NCBI GenBank assembly: GCA_022561385.1
Contig: JADFRG010000004.1
Coordinates: 1-64,000, forward strand
Source of the DNA: Chloroflexota bacterium
GTDB lineage: Bacteria; Chloroflexota; Anaerolineae; Anaerolineales; E44-bin32
DNA length: 64,000 nucleotides
Direction: 5' to 3'
The notes under the pieces are model-generated. The model did not search any database and had not been told where the DNA came from. It saw only the letters and a list, made by a program, of their open reading frames with translations. Position 1 is the first letter of the stretch, and each line of letters starts with the position of its first letter. Of the stretch, positions 32,725 to 42,024 are shown piece by piece. The translations under genes were made by a program, and so were the position numbers.

Positions 32725-33885
32725 TTAGTTTAGCGGGTCGAATCGGTACAAATCTTCAATCGAATGGAGCTGCTCGCTCGATTGGGTGCGACTCGCTCCC
32801 CCTCCCTCCTCGGGGCTGCGTCCTCCGCCGAATCCTCGAAATGGCCGCTCGCCGATCCGGTCCATCAACGAATTCGCGTAAGCCACCGGGCCGACCCACA
32901 AGGCCAATGGGCTTAAATCTTCACGCAGCCTGTCCGAGCCGTGCCGCCATTGACTCCGGATAACATACCGGCCGATCCGTCGGGCTGCCTGTTCGATTTC
33001 ACGCTCCCGTTGTGATGCGCGACCACCGGCACTCAACATCCAGATTGGAAGCCGGGAAGGTTCGCTAAAGTACTCCAGGTGGGCCCATTCCTCAAGCTCC
33101 TGAGCCGACGCAGATTGGCCAGCCGCCTCGATTACTTTCGCCGACGCAAACATCGCCGCCCCGCGAACGGGCCCGGAGCCCAAGAAAAGAATTGGCCGGG
33201 TAGGATCGACCTGTTGCGCGGCTGCGCGCCCTAACTCCGATTCGCCTTCAGCCCATTCCGACAGCGCCTCGGGCAGGGATTGGACGGCCTCGTCGACCTC
33301 TTCCTTGAGCCTTGGCTTCGATAGATGAATTCCAATCGCATAACCTGCCATGAGTCCGGCCAGGTAGCTAATCAGACCTGGGCCCTCAGTTGGACTGGGT
33401 AAGTCGAGGGAGAATGTGTCGTCGACGGTGGTTGCGAGGGTGCTATGTTGATCAGCCGTAATCCCCAACGTGCGGGCCCCCAGGTCTTTGGCCAGCCGGA
33501 TGGCCTCGATCGTGCGGGCGGTTTCTCCGGAGGCGGAAATCCCCACCACCAGTAGGCCTTCGCCTGTTGATCGGGGAATCGTGTATCGTGCAGCTTCCAT
33601 GGCGTGAAGTCCCTGCACCGGCCGACCGGTCCAATTTGTGATTGCATACGCCAGGGAGTAAGCCGCGTGGTGCGAGTCACCGCAGCCACAGAGGATAATC
33701 TCGTGGAAGTCCGGTGCGAGAATGTGCGCGGCTTTTTCCTTGGCCTGAGGCCAAAACTGTTGGATAAATTGGGAGGCAGCTGCTGACTGAAGGTCTAATG
33801 ACGTGGGCAATTCAGTATAATGCGAGGGATGTCGGTCCGTTACCTCATCATCGGAGGGCTTCGGGAAGACTATTATATCACCCAC
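32725..33885 (-). CDS. SIS-domain protein (GlmS isomerase-like)
   Basis: About 386 residues with two SIS (phosphosugar-binding) domains, as in the isomerase half of GlmS. LCGCGDSHHAAYSLAYAI and VVGISASGETARTIEAI mark the first; LFLGSGPVRGAAMFASAKVIEAAGQSASAQELEEWAHLEYFS marks the second. It lacks the glutaminase domain, so it may be a sugar-phosphate isomerase or deaminase-like enzyme. The GTG at 33885 keeps a homologous-looking HPSHYTEL segment but makes the gene overlap the 5' end of the divergent PfkB gene; a TTG at 33810 is the alternative. Confidence 0.75.
   Translation of the reverse strand: MGDIIVFPKPSDDEVTDRHPSHYTELPTSLDLQSAAASQFIQQFWPQAKEKAAHILAPDFHEIILCGCGDSHHAAYSLAYAITNWTGRPVQGLHAMEAARYTIPRSTGEGLLVVGISASGETARTIEAIRLAKDLGARTLGITADQHSTLATTVDDTFSLDLPSPTEGPGLISYLAGLMAGYAIGIHLSKPRLKEEVDEAVQSLPEALSEWAEGESELGRAAAQQVDPTRPILFLGSGPVRGAAMFASAKVIEAAGQSASAQELEEWAHLEYFSEPSRLPIWMLSAGGRASQREREIEQAARRIGRYVIRSQWRHGSDRLREDLSPLALWVGPVAYANSLMDRIGERPFRGFGGGRSPEEGGGASRTQSSEQLHSIEDLYRFDPLN
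33814..33821. promoter_or_regulatory. overlapping -10 boxes on both strands (AGTATAAT)
   Basis: TATAAT on the plus strand (33816-33821) ends seven bases before ATG 33829. On the minus strand the same bases give TATACT (33819-33814). This may be a symmetric promoter core, if the SIS gene starts at or after 33810. Confidence 0.4.
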
Positions 33886-34833
33886 GATGGCCAGGCCCGA
33901 TCCGCCGTGCTCGGCGGCAATGCAGTGTATGCCGCTGCTGGAGCCGCTCTTTGGTCCGATTCGGTCGGCTTAGTCGGCCGCGTAGGATCTAACTTCCCGA
34001 CCCAGTGGTTGGACGCGATCGCGCGCGCGGGGTTGGACATCAGCGGGATCAAGGTGCTTCCGGATCCGCAAGATACCCGAACGTTTTACGCGTACCTCTC
34101 ACTCGAGGATCGAGTGGATACAAGCCCAAACCTGCATTACCAACGCGCAGGACTTCCTCTGCCCAAAGCGCTTGTTGATTACGTTTCCTCGACCGAGGGG
34201 CAGCACTCGAAAGACAGGCTCGGCCCACTCGCCGTTCAGCCTGCAGATATCCCTGACACGGCAGGATCCGCTGTTGCGGCTCATCTTGCGCCGGGAGACT
34301 ACCTCACTCATAGCATCGTCCCGGCCCGATTACGCGAGCTAGGGGTCGGCCCCATTACGGTTGATCCTTCTGTTCGTTACATGGAGCCCGAATTCAGAAG
34401 AGAGCTGCCCAACCTCTTGAAGGGGCTAGCGGCCTTCTTGCCCAGTGAATCAGAAATTCAATCTTATTTTCAGCCGCGGCCGCCTGACCTGTGGGAGATG
34501 GCCGAGAGCCTGTCTGAGCTTGGCTGCCCGATTGTTGGCATCAAGCGCGGCGGCGCAGGACTGTACCTCTGGGATCGGGCGGAGGGCCGACGCTGGCATA
34601 TTCCAGCCTACCCGTCTCGGGTCGTCGACGTTACGGGTGCCGGAGACGCGTTCTGCGGCGGTTTCCTGGTGGGCCTAAGCGAGACTGCCGATGTACTTGA
34701 GGCCGGCCTCATGGGAAGTGTTTCCGCCTCGCTCGCGATTGAGGGCGCCACGGCGCTATATGTTATGGGCGCCGCGCCAGGCCTTCCCCAGGCCAGGCTA
34801 GATGCGCTGCGGCCCACGGCGCGCTTGATCTAG
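33829..34833 (+). CDS. PfkB-family carbohydrate/nucleoside kinase
   Basis: 335 residues. The N-terminal GGNAVYAAAGAALWSD pattern and the C-terminal DVTGAGDAFCGGFLVGL, with the catalytic Asp of GAGDAF, define the ribokinase/PfkB fold. The substrate cannot be told. The ATG comes directly after a TATAAT box; GAGGG touches the ATG and is too close to act as a ribosome-binding site, so the mRNA is probably leaderless. It is followed at two bases by the M20 gene. Confidence 0.87.
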   Translation: MSVRYLIIGGLREDYYITHDGQARSAVLGGNAVYAAAGAALWSDSVGLVGRVGSNFPTQWLDAIARAGLDISGIKVLPDPQDTRTFYAYLSLEDRVDTSPNLHYQRAGLPLPKALVDYVSSTEGQHSKDRLGPLAVQPADIPDTAGSAVAAHLAPGDYLTHSIVPARLRELGVGPITVDPSVRYMEPEFRRELPNLLKGLAAFLPSESEIQSYFQPRPPDLWEMAESLSELGCPIVGIKRGGAGLYLWDRAEGRRWHIPAYPSRVVDVTGAGDAFCGGFLVGLSETADVLEAGLMGSVSASLAIEGATALYVMGAAPGLPQARLDALRPTARLI

Positions 34834-34835
34834 CC

Positions 34836-35936
34836 ATGGATCTTGATCGCTGGATAGAACTAACGCTCGCGATACAGTCCATTCCTGCCCCAACTTTCGG
34901 TGAATCCGAGCGGGCAGCCTTTCTGCGCTCCGAGTTCAAGGCATTGGGCACGATTCGGGTGGATCAGGATGAAATCGGGAACATCTTCGCGCTCATACCT
35001 GGGGCCGACGCCCCACCCCTGATCGTCTCTGCTCATCTCGATACCGTCTTCCCAAGCAAAACAGAGCTGATTCATCGCCGAACCCGATCGCGCATAATTG
35101 GACCCGGGGTCGGGGACAATTCGGTGGCGCTGGCCGCCCTCCTTGAGCTTGGCCGTGACCTGCAGGATCGAAAGTTGGCGGGGGACGTTTGGCTTGTCGC
35201 CAACGTAGGCGAGGAAGGTTTAGGTAACTTGCGCGGCATGCGAGAGGTAGTTGCTCGGTTTGGCGACCAGGTCACCGCGTATCTTGTTCTGGAAGGGATG
35301 GCACTGGGGCACATATACCATCGTGCGCTGCCCGTTCGGAGATATCGTGTCACCATTCGCACCAAAGGGGGGCATGCCTGGATTCATGCCGGCCGGACCT
35401 CGGCCCTTCACAAGCTGCTGGAAGTCGGAATGCGACTGCTAGAGCTCCCGATTCCCGACGCGCCGCGCACAACGCTGAATATCGGCCGCATGGAGGGTGG
35501 ACTCTCTATCAACAGCATCGCCGATGCGGCGGTACTTGAAATCGACGTGCGGTCGGAATCTGAGGCTACTCTCGAGGAACTGGATCGCCAATTAATGGAA
35601 TTGGTCACGAAGTTCCACTCGAATCGAGCCAAGGTGGAGCTGACGCTTGTGGGATCTCGTCCGGGAGGTGATCTGGCCGCCGATCACCCTCTGGTTATGG
35701 CTGCCCTCCAATCATTGACCAAAGCAGGCGAACGAGATGTTTACCTCGAATACGGCTCGACTGACGCGAACGTGCCGCTCAATCGGGGCATTCCTGCGGT
35801 GTGTGTGGGGATCACCAAGGGCGGAGAGGCGCACACCGCCCGCGAGTACATCGATATCCGGCCTATGCGAAAAGGTTACACGGCCGTTCTGGATCTTATC
35901 GAGATGACCTTTTCATTAAACGGTATATCGACCTAG
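34836..35936 (+). CDS. M20-family peptidase/amidohydrolase
   Basis: 366 residues. The zinc-site motifs are SAHLDTVFP (His and Asp), GPGVGDNSVALAAL (bridging Asp) and NVGEEGLGNLRG (catalytic Glu pair). The dimerisation domain (RTKGGHAWIHAG) is present, and the last His ligand is in KGGEAHTAREY. It resembles PepT/ArgE-like di- or tripeptidases. It follows the PfkB gene by two bases. Confidence 0.88.
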   Translation: MDLDRWIELTLAIQSIPAPTFGESERAAFLRSEFKALGTIRVDQDEIGNIFALIPGADAPPLIVSAHLDTVFPSKTELIHRRTRSRIIGPGVGDNSVALAALLELGRDLQDRKLAGDVWLVANVGEEGLGNLRGMREVVARFGDQVTAYLVLEGMALGHIYHRALPVRRYRVTIRTKGGHAWIHAGRTSALHKLLEVGMRLLELPIPDAPRTTLNIGRMEGGLSINSIADAAVLEIDVRSESEATLEELDRQLMELVTKFHSNRAKVELTLVGSRPGGDLAADHPLVMAALQSLTKAGERDVYLEYGSTDANVPLNRGIPAVCVGITKGGEAHTAREYIDIRPMRKGYTAVLDLIEMTFSLNGIST

Positions 35937-35959
35937 TCGAGCCTGGTCGCTTCGAGCCT

Positions 35960-36754
35960 TCAGGACGTGGGCGAGGGGGTCGGCGTTGGAGCGGATCCGT
36001 CGATCCTGAAACGGGACGAGACGATCCAGTTTTTTCCAAGAAACATCTGCACTTCATATTCTCCCGGTAGCCACCCCTGCAGGGGCTCACACTCCGTATA
36101 GCCGTAGCCTCCGGTCCCTCCATCCCAGGGCTTGGTTTCGGAGCAGACAATCGAGGATTCCAAATACCAGATCGCCGTCCATCGCACGCCATCCTCCAAG
36201 AAATCGTAGGTGAAGGCACCGAATAAGATACCGATCGGATTCTCAAACCCGGTGGCAGGAGCGATCGCACGGTTTAAGGTATCCAGATTACGGCTGATTT
36301 CAATCGTGCTGAAGACGGCCTCCGGCCGCGGCGTGATGGTTTCCCTGAACAACACGGTCAGGCCTTCAGGGATCTCAGGCGTTGAGGTAGCGGAGGGGGT
36401 AGGCGTGATACTGGCGGTCGGAGTGACGGAGGCAGTCGGCGTAATCGAAGGAGGCAGGGTGAGAGTCGGAGTGGGCGTGAGGGTCGGAGTAGGGGTATTC
36501 GAGGGAGTTGGCGTCACGATTACCGCTACCGCCTGCGGACCGAACACGCGCGTCACCAATCCGAAAAAACCGAGCGCAAATCCAAGCAGAATGAGCCGCC
36601 ATCCTTCTCGAATACGCTGGCTGCGCAGGGTGAAGAATGGGATGGCTTGTGCACCGCGCAGGGTGCGCCACCCAAGCCAAAGCAACAAGGGCATGGACAG
36701 GGAGAACAAGGCCACTACGATGGCAATGGCCGAATCAAGAGTGCCCAGAAGCAA
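35960..36754 (-). CDS. membrane-anchored hypothetical with Thr/Pro linker
   Basis: 264 residues: two N-terminal hydrophobic helices (about residues 5-28 and 53-78), a Thr/Pro-rich linker (about 80-125) and an outside domain containing two Cys (IVCSETK, YTECEPL) that could form a disulphide. The end, GEYEVQMFLGKNWIVSSRFRI, resembles a beta-sandwich strand pair. No family name. Confidence 0.7.
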   Translation of the reverse strand: MLLGTLDSAIAIVVALFSLSMPLLLWLGWRTLRGAQAIPFFTLRSQRIREGWRLILLGFALGFFGLVTRVFGPQAVAVIVTPTPSNTPTPTLTPTPTLTLPPSITPTASVTPTASITPTPSATSTPEIPEGLTVLFRETITPRPEAVFSTIEISRNLDTLNRAIAPATGFENPIGILFGAFTYDFLEDGVRWTAIWYLESSIVCSETKPWDGGTGGYGYTECEPLQGWLPGEYEVQMFLGKNWIVSSRFRIDGSAPTPTPSPTS

Positions 36755-36833
36755 ATCCTCCGCAAGGATTGAAGGTCGATGGTACGGATCGGGTGCGCTG
36801 AGTTACAGGGGGTCGAGGCGAAGATCCATCGGG

Positions 36834-37946
36834 TCAGCGAACGGTAAAGTAGCTGAAGTGGTACTGGATCTTGCCCTCTCTCAGACCCAGCGTGTCGTTT
36901 CCGTCAATCACCTGCCCGCGAGAACTCTGCGCCGTCCAAGTGTAATGTCGAGTCGACCCCGAGCCGGCCTTCCCGGTGATTTCGAAACTTGCCTCAGGCA
37001 GGATTTCTCGGAATAACCTTCCGTACCAGTTCGCGATTGCCTCACGCGAAAAGATCGTTCGCTCTCCTGTAACGTGTGCCGCGTTTTCGGCATACAATCC
37101 GGCCACCAGTTTTCGATCGTGCTGGTTCAATCGGCCCACCAATCGCTCGGGCATGTCGACCACAGGGGCATCCGGTGGATCGGAGGGCCAGTCAAAATCC
37201 GCTACCGCGCTCCAAAGGTCATTGTACGCGGGCCGCGACCCCACATCCCAGCTCCAAGCATTTGCGGCACTTAACCCCATCTCTTTTGCTTTGGCGAAGA
37301 AGCGCGAAGTTTCATCTGCGGACGGGCGCCAATTTCCCCTTCCATAGATGGGAGCCGTGGGGATGATTGGCCGCGCCGGATTGAGGGCCATATATTGCTC
37401 AACACAAATCTCCAGCTGAGTTTCAGGATTATGTCTTTGCTCGTAGTAGACCTGTGGCATAGCGTAATCACAAGCGGAAAGAAACTCCGAGTACGGAAGG
37501 GTCCGATGAAGTTTCGGAAAGCGGTAGGTGCTTAGTGCGATGGGCAGGTCAGGCAACGCCGCCCGGAGCTCTTTCATATATCGGGTGGCGGCGGTGCGCT
37601 TGCTGGTCGACTGATATTCGGCTTCGGCATCGATCACGAATCCATCCATCCCGAGCGCTTTCGTTCGCTGGATGGCCAGGCGCGCCTCTCCAATCGGATT
37701 TCGCCCGCGCACATACTGCCAGCCCCAGACCTCGATCCCCTCTTCCTTCAGGGCTTGACGCACGGGCGGAATGAGATCCACTTTCGTCTTGGGGTCCAGG
37801 TTGTAAGTCCAACGGTCCCCATCCGCGATCTTGATGAGAACGTGCGATAGCCCGGCCGCCTTGGCCTTAGCCGCGATGACCTCCGGGTCACCCCCCTCGC
37901 ATTTCCAGAGCTGCCAAATGAAGAGCCCCTTACCGCGTAATTTCAC
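36834..37946 (-). CDS. TIM-barrel glycoside-hydrolase-like protein with an NTF2-like C-terminus
   Basis: 370 residues. The first 245 look like a glycosidase-type barrel: KGLFIWQLWKCEGGD, GIEVWGWQYVRGRN, DGFVIDAEAEYQ (acidic strand end) and YAMPQVYYEQRHN. The last 110 resemble a SnoaL/NTF2-like fold (LVGRLNQHDRKLVAGLYAEN, then AIANWYGRLFREILPEASFEI). There is no signal peptide. The GTG start overlaps the stop of the DNA polymerase IV gene as GTGA. The substrate is unknown. Confidence 0.65.
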   Translation of the reverse strand: MKLRGKGLFIWQLWKCEGGDPEVIAAKAKAAGLSHVLIKIADGDRWTYNLDPKTKVDLIPPVRQALKEEGIEVWGWQYVRGRNPIGEARLAIQRTKALGMDGFVIDAEAEYQSTSKRTAATRYMKELRAALPDLPIALSTYRFPKLHRTLPYSEFLSACDYAMPQVYYEQRHNPETQLEICVEQYMALNPARPIIPTAPIYGRGNWRPSADETSRFFAKAKEMGLSAANAWSWDVGSRPAYNDLWSAVADFDWPSDPPDAPVVDMPERLVGRLNQHDRKLVAGLYAENAAHVTGERTIFSREAIANWYGRLFREILPEASFEITGKAGSGSTRHYTWTAQSSRGQVIDGNDTLGLREGKIQYHFSYFTVR

Positions 37947-39109
37947 TCCGCATCCTCCAGCGGGCGCTGACGCATACTCCCCGCGCGCCGCAACGCGCGG
38001 CGTCCATATTTCTCGCGAATTCTATCTACTGCTCTTAACAATTTGTGATCCTGCTCCCAGCTTCGGTCGAACAGCTCAAGCTGGCGCATTGGGGGACCCA
38101 AATCTGCAAGTCCAATTCCCAGCAGCCTTACCGCCTTTCCGGGCCTCCAGTTGTCGATGAATAACTTGAGAGCCGCGGCATAAATTTCTCCATCCTGATC
38201 GGTGGGTTGACTCAGGCGCACTTGCCTGGTGAAGGTCGAAAAATCCGGCCATCGCAGCTTGACCCGCACCGTAGATCCTGCAACGCCGGCTTTTCTCACC
38301 CTGGTTCCCACCCGCTCGCTCAGGTGGAGCAGGTGCCGGCGCAGCTCCTGTATGGAATCTACGTCCTTTGGGAAAGTTCGTTCGGCCGACACCGAACGCC
38401 GATCATGCAGCTCTTCGACCGGTCGGCCGTCCAACCCTTTGGCCCTGGATGCAAGATCTATGCCTCGCGCGCCAAAAAGTTGAGAAAGCCTGGCCTCTGA
38501 CATCCGCGCTAGATCCGCGATCGTCCGAATTCCATAAGCTGCAAATCGTTTGGAGGTCTTGGGCCCCACGCCCCATATCATGCTTACTGGGAGCGGGGCC
38601 AGAAATGCCGCTTCCTGGCCGGGAGGGACAACGAGCAATCCGTTGGGCTTGCCAACTTCAGTGGCAATCTTTGCCACCAGTTTGTTCGTTGCAACTCCCC
38701 AGGAGGTCGGCAGCCTGAAGCGTTCCATAATTTCCGCCTGCATCTCCGAGGCGGCCGGCTTCCCACCCCGGGGATCATCGCTTACGTCCAGGAACGCTTC
38801 ATCAATCGACATCTGCTGCATCGCCGGAACCGCGCCCCGTAGAAATGCCATAACCTCACTCGAATACTCCGAGTAATCTCCATGGCTGGAGCTGACGATG
38901 ATCAAATCTGGGTGTAACCTGAGGGCACGCGACACGGGCATGGCGGATCGGATGCCGAACTTGCGAGCCGGATAGGAGGCGGATGTGACCACCCCGCGCC
39001 CCTCCGGACTTCCCCCCACCACAAATGCCTTTCCGCGCAGATCGGGATTGCGAAGCTCCTCGACCGAACAAAAGAAGGCGTCCAGGTCAACGTGAAGTAT
39101 TTGTCTCAC
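37943..39109 (-). CDS. dinB: DNA polymerase IV (Y family)
   Basis: 388 residues. Catalytic motifs are ILHVDLDAFFCSVEE at the start and MSIDEAFLDVSD near residue 105; the helix-hairpin-helix (VSMIWGVGPKTSKRF) and little-finger domain follow. It copies past DNA damage. GTG 39109 has AAGAAG before it. I see no SOS-type box in the 137 bases between it and the divergent small gene. Confidence 0.93.
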   Translation of the reverse strand: MRQILHVDLDAFFCSVEELRNPDLRGKAFVVGGSPEGRGVVTSASYPARKFGIRSAMPVSRALRLHPDLIIVSSSHGDYSEYSSEVMAFLRGAVPAMQQMSIDEAFLDVSDDPRGGKPAASEMQAEIMERFRLPTSWGVATNKLVAKIATEVGKPNGLLVVPPGQEAAFLAPLPVSMIWGVGPKTSKRFAAYGIRTIADLARMSEARLSQLFGARGIDLASRAKGLDGRPVEELHDRRSVSAERTFPKDVDSIQELRRHLLHLSERVGTRVRKAGVAGSTVRVKLRWPDFSTFTRQVRLSQPTDQDGEIYAAALKLFIDNWRPGKAVRLLGIGLADLGPPMRQLELFDRSWEQDHKLLRAVDRIREKYGRRALRRAGSMRQRPLEDAE

Positions 39110-39186
39110 TTCTTACAGGGGTCTCTGGATAGAACGGTAACGTCTGCAGTAAGATAATGCTCTCTTCGAGCGTCAGCGGGCACTGA

Positions 39187-39220
39187 GAGCATCGGACAGC
39201 ACCGCGGAGCATCGGAGAGC
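39187..39220. repeat. two 14-bp direct repeats 20 bases apart
   Basis: GAGCATCGGA followed by [C/G]AGC at 39187 and 39207; spacing of two helix turns. It lies in the divergent region between dinB and the small Cys-rich gene. Confidence 0.4.
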
Positions 39221-39246
39221 TTCGAAAGGAGGTCGGTAGAGCAACA

Positions 39247-39465
39247 ATGGAAACACGACAAGAAGCCGCTTTGTCAAGACTAGAAGCTAACCCCAGAGTA
39301 GGCAGGATCCGGCTGATTGTGTCCGCTGATGCGTGTCCGGCATGTCGGGGGCAGGAAGGCGAATACAACAAGGGCCAGGTGCCGGAGCTTCCGACGCGAG
39401 GCTGCTCCCACGCCTTAAAATGCCGCTGCTTTTACGAGCCCTCCCTGACAGAGATTTTCCCTTAG
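39247..39465 (+). CDS. small Cys-rich protein
   Basis: 72 residues with a CPAC pair (VSADACPACRGQEG) and a second Cys group (GCSHALKCRCFYEP), a spacing that suggests a zinc ribbon. The pattern ACPAC...VPELPxxGC...CRC also occurs in small phage-type and bacterial proteins of unknown role. AAAGGAGGT lies about 12 bases before the ATG. It ends one base before the convergent nucleotidyltransferase gene. Confidence 0.65.
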   Translation: METRQEAALSRLEANPRVGRIRLIVSADACPACRGQEGEYNKGQVPELPTRGCSHALKCRCFYEPSLTEIFP

Positions 39466-40845
39466 TCAACTAAATGTAATCAGCCGATTCCGCGCGAACT
39501 CGAGCGCCTCTTTTTCGGATTCTATGCTCCCCTCCACCTGTTGTTCCGCGATGGCGGCCAGCAATTCCCCGATGAGCGGTCCCGGCCTCAGGTCGAGCGC
39601 AGCCGCCAGTTCGTCGCCGCGCAAAAGCCGGGGAGGGTCCACAATACGCTCATAACTCTCGAACCAGGCCTCCAGCAGTTTTCGAGCCACGCTAATTTTC
39701 AGCTCCCATATTTCTTGTGGCGGCGACTGAGCGAACGAGATCGCCAGATAAAGCAGAATCGCCTCGACTCCGGGAGACTCGCTCTCGCGGAAGTAGCGGT
39801 GGGCTCCCAGGTCGGTCATGTCGCCTTCCAATTCAGCCACTCGGGGGCGGTGGCGCATGATGGAGCGGGCTCGAGCGGCTTCTGCCTCACTGAAGCGAAG
39901 TGCACGGGCGCGCGTGTACACCGTACCTTCCATATCTTCCACTGCGGAAAACAACGCGACCAGATATAGGATGTGGCTCGCACGGTGACCTCCACGGACG
40001 GTAGAGGCGAGGTGCTCTCCCAGGACCGCTCGAAAGCGGCCGAGACGCAGTGTCAATTCGGCCATGGGGAGATTTCCGGCCTTTTCAGGCTCAAAGTCGC
40101 CGGCCGCAGCGCCCAGAAGATCGGTGAGTTTGTCCACAATTCTCAGAGTTTGATCCCATTCTTTGGGACTGAGCTCAGCTTGCTCCGGTAGGACGGCCGG
40201 AAGCAGCTCCAACCTCCGCATGAGTCGCATGGCGGTCACTACCCACTCAGACTCGAACATTCCCGATAGTTCGTCTCGCCTGCGTTCGGCGGCACATCTG
40301 GATAAAGCCGCCGCCGATTGGCGAACCTGCGCCTGGGTCCCCTTCTCGATCCGCAACCTCATGCTCGACGAGAGACGGACCGCCCGCATCGACCGGATTG
40401 GGTCCCGCTCGATCGAATCGGGTGCACACGCGCGCAGCAGGCGGTCCTTGAGGTCCTGAAGTCCGCCCAGGGGGTCAATCAGCCGCTCTGGATGCTTCAA
40501 CTCGATAGCGAGCGCGTTCATCGTGAAATCTCTGAGTTTGAGATCCGCCTCTATGGTCGGGGCTCTGAGCCGGGCGATATCGAGCGTTCTGTGGCCGGAA
40601 AGCATCACGCGCCCGGCATCTCGCTGCTGGTCCAGAACGTAACAGGGCACCTGGAGCGCGTCGGCCAATCCACGCGTCAAAGAAATGGCCTGCTGCTCCA
40701 CGGCGAAATCGAGATCCGGTTGCTTTAGGTCGAGAAAATGGTCGCGCAGCGCGCCCCCGACAAGCCAGACCCGCTGACCGTGGGATTGCGACTGAATGAG
40801 CGCGGCCAGGTCCGACGGCAGGAGGCGTTCAAGAAGCGTCGTCAA
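39466..40845 (-). CDS. CCA-adding enzyme / poly(A) polymerase family nucleotidyltransferase
   Basis: About 459 residues. The head domain has VWLVGGALRDHFL and the acidic pair DLDFAV; LRDFTMNALAIEL and ERDPIRSMRAVRLSS are the conserved neck motifs. It adds or repairs CCA on tRNA 3' ends; none of the window's tRNA genes encodes CCA, so such an enzyme is needed. The start is uncertain: TTG 40845 gives a normal N-terminus and overlaps hpt by 17 bases; ATG 40905 is possible. Confidence 0.85.
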   Translation of the reverse strand: MTTLLERLLPSDLAALIQSQSHGQRVWLVGGALRDHFLDLKQPDLDFAVEQQAISLTRGLADALQVPCYVLDQQRDAGRVMLSGHRTLDIARLRAPTIEADLKLRDFTMNALAIELKHPERLIDPLGGLQDLKDRLLRACAPDSIERDPIRSMRAVRLSSSMRLRIEKGTQAQVRQSAAALSRCAAERRRDELSGMFESEWVVTAMRLMRRLELLPAVLPEQAELSPKEWDQTLRIVDKLTDLLGAAAGDFEPEKAGNLPMAELTLRLGRFRAVLGEHLASTVRGGHRASHILYLVALFSAVEDMEGTVYTRARALRFSEAEAARARSIMRHRPRVAELEGDMTDLGAHRYFRESESPGVEAILLYLAISFAQSPPQEIWELKISVARKLLEAWFESYERIVDPPRLLRGDELAAALDLRPGPLIGELLAAIAEQQVEGSIESEKEALEFARNRLITFS

Positions 40846-41395
40846 GCTCGGGGACTTCGTCTTGGCGAACGACGCCGATGAAAGGGAGGTTGCGGTAGTA
40901 CTCATCGAGATCCAGGCCATAACCAAAAACGTATTTGTTCGGAATCTTGAAGCCGCGGTAATCAATGGGGACCTCGGATTCCCTTCGTTCAGGTTTATCC
41001 AGAAGCGTGCAAATTTTCAATGATTTCGGTCGGCGCAAATTGAGCAGTTCCAGGACGGAGGCAATGGTATTGCCGCTGTCGATGATGTCCTCCACCAGGA
41101 GCACGTTCCGCCCGCCGATGGACATGGTGAGATCAAGCGTAATGCGCACCTGGTTCGTCGATTGGCGTGCGCCCGCGCCGTACGAAGATACCGCCATGAA
41201 GTCGATACTGTGGGGGACCGTGAGCTCGCGCATAAGATCCGATAAAAAAAGCACTCCCCCGCGCAGTATGCAGATCAGCAGCAGGTCCTGACCCTCATAG
41301 TCGGCGCTGATCTCCTGCCCCAGTTCGCGGACCCGGCGCTGTAGCTGTTCCTCGGTGATGAGGATCTCCTCCAAGTGTTCTTGATAGCCGCTCAT
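40829..41395 (-). CDS. hpt: hypoxanthine phosphoribosyltransferase
   Basis: 188 residues. The PRPP loop is [16 protein letters not shown], with [18 protein letters not shown] and [20 protein letters not shown] typical of Hpt. It salvages hypoxanthine or guanine to the nucleotide. ATG 41395 overlaps the tdk stop as ATGA; the reading order is tdk-hpt-cca. Confidence 0.93.
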   Translation of the reverse strand: MSGYQEHLEEILITEEQLQRRVRELGQEISADYEGQDLLLICILRGGVLFLSDLMRELTVPHSIDFMAVSSYGAGARQSTNQVRITLDLTMSIGGRNVLLVEDIIDSGNTIASVLELLNLRRPKSLKICTLLDKPERRESEVPIDYRGFKIPNKYVFGYGLDLDEYYRNLPFIGVVRQDEVPELDDAS

Positions 41396-41952
41396 TCGGG
41401 CACCTGATGATGCTCCCGACACCGGGCCTCATACAACTCGCTCGCACCGACCGCAATGACTGGGTCCGAGGCGCGCGCAGGAGCATTGTCGATCAGACGT
41501 TGAGTCCGAGTGGCCGGCTTTCCGCATACCATACATATGGCATGCAGCTTGTCGACCCGCTCCGCGGTCGCCATAAGCCAGGGCATCGAGCCGAAGGGAT
41601 TACCTCGAAAATCCGTGTCTAGCCCGGCCACGATGACTCGCCGGCCTTCATCCGCCATATCTCTACACACCTTCAAGATCATTTCGTCAAAGAACTGGGC
41701 CTCGTCAATCGCAACCACAGTGGTATCTCCCGCCACCGCGTGGGGGATGGCCTCCGCGGTCTCAATTGAAGTGGCTTCGAACTGACCTCCGGCGTGGGAA
41801 GTGACCATCTCGGAAGGATCGCGATCGTCCACGGACGGCTTAAAGACCTGCACCTTTTGACGTGCGATCGTGGCGCGCCTGAGCCGGCGGATCAACTCTT
41901 CCGTCTTCCCGCTGAACATCGAACCGGTGATAACTTCCAATGATCCAGTCAA
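41392..41952 (-). CDS. tdk: thymidine kinase
   Basis: 186 residues. The P-loop is [27 protein letters not shown] carries the catalytic Glu; a zinc-binding CxxC (MVCGKPA) is followed by a C-terminal RCREHH. It phosphorylates thymidine for salvage. First gene of the tdk-hpt-cca run, placed after the rpmE terminator. Confidence 0.94.
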   Translation of the reverse strand: MTGSLEVITGSMFSGKTEELIRRLRRATIARQKVQVFKPSVDDRDPSEMVTSHAGGQFEATSIETAEAIPHAVAGDTTVVAIDEAQFFDEMILKVCRDMADEGRRVIVAGLDTDFRGNPFGSMPWLMATAERVDKLHAICMVCGKPATRTQRLIDNAPARASDPVIAVGASELYEARCREHHQVPE

Positions 41953-41972
41953 GCTTCAATCCCTCCGATACG

Positions 41973-42001
41973 AAAAAGGCAGGTGCCTGAGCACCTGCCT
42001 T
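41973..42001 (-). terminator. terminator of the rplU-rpmA-rpmE operon
   Basis: An 11-bp stem around GGCAGGTGC/GCACCTGCC with a CTGA-type loop; five T follow on the minus strand. Confidence 0.85.
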
Positions 42002-42024
42002 GAGTTTACTTCAAACGTGCAGCG

